DNA of 7,860 bases. It comes from Alphaproteobacteria bacterium (GTDB lineage Bacteria > Pseudomonadota > Alphaproteobacteria > Rs-D84 > NBLK01). The notes under the pieces are model-generated. The model saw only the letters and a list, made by a program, of their open reading frames with translations, did no database searches and had not been told where the DNA came from. The stretch is from NCBI GenBank assembly GCA_016936785.1, contig JAFGXE010000093.1:1-7860 (forward strand), read 5' to 3'. A program made the position numbers and the translations under genes. Positions 4,672 through 7,860 of the stretch are shown piece by piece (positions within the stretch are counted from its first letter, which is position 1; the number at the start of each line of letters is the position of its first letter).

Positions 4672-5733
4672 TTATGCTTCTGCAACACTTGCAAGAAGTT
4701 TGAGCTGATGATCCTCAATTAAAGCATCAACAACCTCATCTAACCCCTCACCAGATAATATAGAATCAAGCTTATAGAGGGTAAGATTAATACGATGATC
4801 TGAAACACGACTCTGAGGATAATTATAGGTTCGAATACGCTCTGACCGGTCTCCTGATCCAACTTGAAGTTTCCGAAGATCACTGCGTTCCTTAGATTGC
4901 CCTTCACGGACTTTTTCATAAATACGGGCACGGAGCATCTTCATTGCTTGCGCTTTATTTTTATGTTGAGAGGGTTGATCTTGACACTGCGAAACAGTTC
5001 CTGTTGGAATATGTGTAATACGTACAGCAGACTCTGTTTTGTTCACATGCTGTCCACCTGCACCTGACGCACGGTATACATCAATACGTAAATCTGCAGG
5101 ATTGATTTCAATATCGATATCCTCTGCTTCAGGCATAACAGCAACAGTAACCGCAGAAGTATGAATACGCCCACCAGATTCAGTTTCTGGTACACGTTGA
5201 ACGCGATGTGTCCCAGATTCAAACTTCAACCGTGCATAGACTCCTTGACCTGAAAATTCAGCCACAATTTCTTTATATCCTTTAAGATCACTTTCACTTG
5301 CACTCAAGATTTCAACTTTCCACCGATGCTTTTCCGCATATCCCATATACATTGAAAACAAATTACTTGCAAAAAGAGCGGCTTCATCGCCACCAGTTCC
5401 TGCACGAATTTCAAGAATAGCGTTCCCATCATCCGCTGTATCTTTAGGTAAAAGAGCAAGCTTCACATCATATTGAAGTGATTCAATTTGCCCCTTAAGA
5501 GATTTAATCTCTGCAAAAGCCATTTCCTTCATTTCAGGATCTTTAAGCATGGTTTCAGCCTGAACCAATTCATCTTGAGCCTTTAGATAAGCCTGAATTG
5601 TTTGAACAGGTTTTTCTAATGATGCATATTCTTTGGAAGTTTGAATATATTCTTGTTGAGAAAGATCCCCTGAGCTCATTTTATTTTCAAGGGATTTGAA
5701 TTTTTCAAGTATATTTTTAAAATTATCTGACAT
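4672..5733 (-). CDS. prfA: Peptide chain release factor 1
   Basis: RF1 recognises UAA and UAG in the ribosomal A site and triggers release of the finished protein. The 353 residues are close to the usual length of about 360. The stop-codon recognition tripeptide of the P-x-T class appears as PET (182-184) in HRVQRVPETESGGRIHTS, and the catalytic GGQ (226-228) lies in GAGGQHVNKTESAVRITH. The P-x-T form separates RF1 from RF2, which has SPF. A helical N-terminal domain covers about residues 1-100. The start ATG is one base after the rodZ stop (TAAG-ATG), so translation is probably coupled. prmC, the GGQ methylase often found after prfA, is not here; dapF follows instead. Confidence 0.96.
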   Translation of the reverse strand: MSDNFKNILEKFKSLENKMSSGDLSQQEYIQTSKEYASLEKPVQTIQAYLKAQDELVQAETMLKDPEMKEMAFAEIKSLKGQIESLQYDVKLALLPKDTADDGNAILEIRAGTGGDEAALFASNLFSMYMGYAEKHRWKVEILSASESDLKGYKEIVAEFSGQGVYARLKFESGTHRVQRVPETESGGRIHTSAVTVAVMPEAEDIDIEINPADLRIDVYRASGAGGQHVNKTESAVRITHIPTGTVSQCQDQPSQHKNKAQAMKMLRARIYEKVREGQSKERSDLRKLQVGSGDRSERIRTYNYPQSRVSDHRINLTLYKLDSILSGEGLDEVVDALIEDHQLKLLASVAEA

Positions 5734-5734
5734 C

Positions 5735-6622
5735 TTATTGATTTATACTTTCTTTTCTATAGGCCGTGCCATTTAAAAGTGACTCTGAATCCATATGAAT
5801 ATGTGATCGTCTCACGCCACGAGCTCCCATTTTTTCAACTTCTTTTTCACCTATAAGAATTTGAAGCCCACCAGCATTTCCAGTTGTGAGAAGAACGTTG
5901 TTATCTGAATCCATTTCATAAATTTCATCTTTTTTCAAAATACGAGAAAAGATAATTTTTTGCGTTGTTGAATCGGTTAACTCTACCCAAACATCTTCCT
6001 CTGCTTTGAGTGTAATCTTATTAGGAACAACTGGTTCAGGTGTTACAGTAGAGTGCAATTTTCCTTCTTCTGTAACAAGAGGTGTTATTTCTGGATTCTC
6101 TTTTGTTGAGAATGAGTATTCCTGTAAAACTTCAGCTGAAATGCCTTCTTGTTCCGTGGGCACTTCTTTTTTAGAAGATGAATCTTCTCCATTCCCGACA
6201 AACAGGCGAATCATAAAGTAAACAACAAAGAGAATAACAAGTCCGCTCAATGCAAGCACAGCGTATTGCATATGGAGATAATGTTTATTGCGATACAAAG
6301 GAACAGTTTCATCTTCTGTTTTCTTCCGAATAAAAAGCACATCTGGATGTTCTTCGCGGTATTGTTTAATCAATTTATCTGAATCAAGACGAAGATACTC
6401 CGCATAAGATTGAAGAAAACCAATTGTATACGCATGTCCTGGAAGTCGATGTGTATCGTCAGACTCAAGTGCCTCTAAGTAAACTTTACGAATACAAAGT
6501 TTTTTTGCAGCAGATTCAATCTCTTTTTTTTGCTTTAAACGAGCAGTTTGTAAAATTTCAGAAACCTTTTCTTTTTCTGGTTCCTTTTTAATTACAATTG
6601 TTTTATTTATTTCTTCAGCCAT
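5735..6622 (-). CDS. rodZ: RodZ-like cell-shape protein (HTH_25 / DUF4115)
   Basis: RodZ is a bitopic inner-membrane protein that links MreB filaments to the elongation machinery. The layout is typical: a cytoplasmic Cro/CI-like helix-turn-helix at about residues 20-90 (ILQTARLKQKKEIE, then YLEALE, PGHAYTIGFLQSYAEYLRLD), one transmembrane helix at about 119-142 (AVLALSGLVILFVVYFMIRLF), an acidic low-complexity linker at about 145-200, and a periplasmic DUF4115 beta domain at about 201-270 (ITLKAEEDVWVELTD). It has 295 residues, within the family range. The start ATG at 6622 has GAAGG (6631-6635) 8 nt upstream. It is the first gene of a tight rodZ-prfA-dapF run. The HTH of this family is a protein-interaction module and not a proven DNA binder. 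Confidence 0.88.
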   Translation of the reverse strand: MAEEINKTIVIKKEPEKEKVSEILQTARLKQKKEIESAAKKLCIRKVYLEALESDDTHRLPGHAYTIGFLQSYAEYLRLDSDKLIKQYREEHPDVLFIRKKTEDETVPLYRNKHYLHMQYAVLALSGLVILFVVYFMIRLFVGNGEDSSSKKEVPTEQEGISAEVLQEYSFSTKENPEITPLVTEEGKLHSTVTPEPVVPNKITLKAEEDVWVELTDSTTQKIIFSRILKKDEIYEMDSDNNVLLTTGNAGGLQILIGEKEVEKMGARGVRRSHIHMDSESLLNGTAYRKESINQ

Positions 6623-6720
6623 CGCAAATTCCTTCTCAAATCATGATAACAAGACGAAATCTAGTGTGCGATTTTAAAATGAATAAATCAAGAAAAAATA
6701 TAGATCATCTTTAAAGTGTC

Positions 6721-6757
6721 ATAACGCATCAAATCAAATAGATCTCTTTTGCGTTAT
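6721..6757. repeat. Inverted repeat between rpoD and rodZ
   Basis: ATAACGCA (6721-6728) and TGCGTTAT (6750-6757) form a perfect 8-bp stem with a 21-nt AT-rich loop, 24 nt after the rpoD stop. No T-run follows on the rpoD strand, so it is at best a weak terminator. It could also be an operator for the rodZ operon. I found no convincing -35/-10 pair in the 6623-6781 gap. Confidence 0.4.
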
Positions 6758-6781
6758 TTACTCAAAAAAAATAAATTTCCC

Positions 6782-7860
6782 TTAGTCTAAGAATGTACGG
6801 AGTTTGCGTGAACGTGTTGGGTGCTTCAATTTACGCAAGGCCTTTGCTTCAATCTGACGAATACGTTCTCGTGTCACATTAAAAGTTTGTCCAACTTCTT
6901 CAAGAGTATGATCGGTTGGCATGCCAATTCCAAAACGCATACGCAAAACGCGTTCTTCTCGTGGATTAAGAGTAGAAAGGATAGCTGTCGTTGTCTCTTT
7001 TAACTTTGAATAGATTGTTGCATCCATCGGTTTGATCGCGCTGTCATCACCAATAACATCTGCCAAAGAAGAACCATCTTCATCACTTCCAAGAGGGCTA
7101 TCTAAACTCACAGGATTTTTAGCTATCTTAAGGATTTCTCTTACTTTTTTAACAGGCATCATTACTTTATCGGCAAGTTCCTCAGCAGTTGCCTCTCGTC
7201 CAGTATCATGAAGCATCTCGCGTGAAATCTTATACAGCTTGTGAATACGTTCGATCATATGAACAGGAATACGAATTGTGCGTGCTTGATCGGCAATTGC
7301 ACGTGTGATAGATTGACGTATCCACCAAGTTGCGTAAGTTGAAAACTTAAAGCCACGACGGTATTCAAATTTATCAACAGCTTTCATCAGACCAATGTTT
7401 CCCTCTTGAACAAGATCGAGAAACGCTAAGCCTCTGTTTGTGTATTTTTTTGAATAGGCGATAACAAGGCGCAAGTTTGATTTAATCATCTCTTGTTTTG
7501 CAACAGAGAGTTCTTTTTCTCCTTTACGAACAATCTCAACAACACGTTGATATTCCTCCATAGGAAGCCCTGTTTCCTCTGTGATATCACGAATAATTTG
7601 CTGAGTACTTGTAACATCATCCGAATAAATTGTTGCAAATTTTTTCCAAGAAGGCTGTGAAGATTTCTTTAACGATTGCACCCAATCAAGATCCAACTCT
7701 CTCCCGCGATATTTTTTCAAAAATTCATCACGTTTGATTTTACATTTTTCAGCCAATCTTAAAAGCTTTCCAGCAAGCGATACAAGTTGTTTATTTTTTT
7801 GAACAAGTGTATCTGTGAGCTCTTCAATGCGTTCATCTGTGAGCTTTAGTCTATCTAAAA
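6782..7860 (-). CDS. rpoD: Primary sigma factor RpoD, C-terminal part (5' end off window)
   Basis: RpoD directs RNA polymerase to housekeeping promoters. The frame stays open to the right edge. Translation upstream of the TTG at 7756 continues with typical sequence (LTDERIEELTDTLV, QLVSLAGKLLRLAEKCKIKRDEF), so that TTG is an internal leucine codon and about 358 residues are visible. Counting from 7756, region 2 spans about residues 86-165 with LVQEGNIGLMKAVDKFEYRR and FSTYATWWIRQSITRAIADQ; region 3 spans about 166-240; and region 4, with the -35-binding HTH (LEEVGQTFNVTRERIRQIEAKALRKL), spans about 250-324. The end RSRKLRTFLD fits proteobacterial RpoD. Region 1 lies off the window. A 159-nt gap separates it from rodZ. 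Confidence 0.96.
   Translation of the reverse strand, partial: LDRLKLTDERIEELTDTLVQKNKQLVSLAGKLLRLAEKCKIKRDEFLKKYRGRELDLDWVQSLKKSSQPSWKKFATIYSDDVTSTQQIIRDITEETGLPMEEYQRVVEIVRKGEKELSVAKQEMIKSNLRLVIAYSKKYTNRGLAFLDLVQEGNIGLMKAVDKFEYRRGFKFSTYATWWIRQSITRAIADQARTIRIPVHMIERIHKLYKISREMLHDTGREATAEELADKVMMPVKKVREILKIAKNPVSLDSPLGSDEDGSSLADVIGDDSAIKPMDATIYSKLKETTTAILSTLNPREERVLRMRFGIGMPTDHTLEEVGQTFNVTRERIRQIEAKALRKLKHPTRSRKLRTFLD

Noticed and set aside
6782..7756. Taking TTG at 7756 as the sigma factor start
   Set aside because: The frame continues upstream to the window edge with typical RpoD sequence, so the codon is internal.

Overview
The window looks like an AT-rich proteobacterial chromosome. It is plausibly an alphaproteobacterium, perhaps an intracellular symbiont type, judging from the RpoD C-terminus, the RodZ-PrfA neighbourhood and the base composition. 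This placement is inference and no 16S sequence is present. Two housekeeping blocks flank an accessory region that carries several marks of past integration.

Left block (1-1579, + strand): the 3' part of a dapF gene whose start lies off the left edge, followed closely by a short Hsp70/YegD-like ATPase with a TTG start and a strong Shine-Dalgarno. Right block (3661-7860, - strand): partial rpoD, then rodZ, prfA and a second dapF, with rodZ, prfA and dapF closely spaced. The second dapF keeps both catalytic cysteines. After Thr232 its C-terminal segment is replaced, in frame, by the C-terminal tail of a type IIG/Eco57I-like (TaqI_C) restriction-modification enzyme. That fused gene overlaps a DUF3800 gene by ATGA, so the fusion appears to be scar tissue of a restriction-modification defence island.

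The two dapF copies form an inverted repeat (1-207 and 3945-4151; 7 mismatches by my count). Inverting the 3.7 kb between them would rebuild a complete prfA-dapF-hsp70 order, so the present arrangement is either a rearrangement scar or a possible switch.

Middle (1580-2840): a promoter, a tRNA-Lys(CUU) gene truncated after about 47 nt, and a complete tRNA-Lys(CUU) gene split in its anticodon by a 243-nt group I intron whose main core helices can be traced by eye. Three families of short repeats (TGGTAG, AGTGTGCCCCCAA, TGTCCTCCT) follow the tRNA genes and resemble arm-type binding sites of tyrosine integrases. No integrase gene is present. A further 22-bp duplicated block and an unassigned structured RNA-like element ending in a T-run (2754-2845) complete the noncoding region.

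The strongest points are the intron-bearing tRNA-Lys, the in-frame DapF::R-M chimera inside an inverted duplication, and the layered integration scars.
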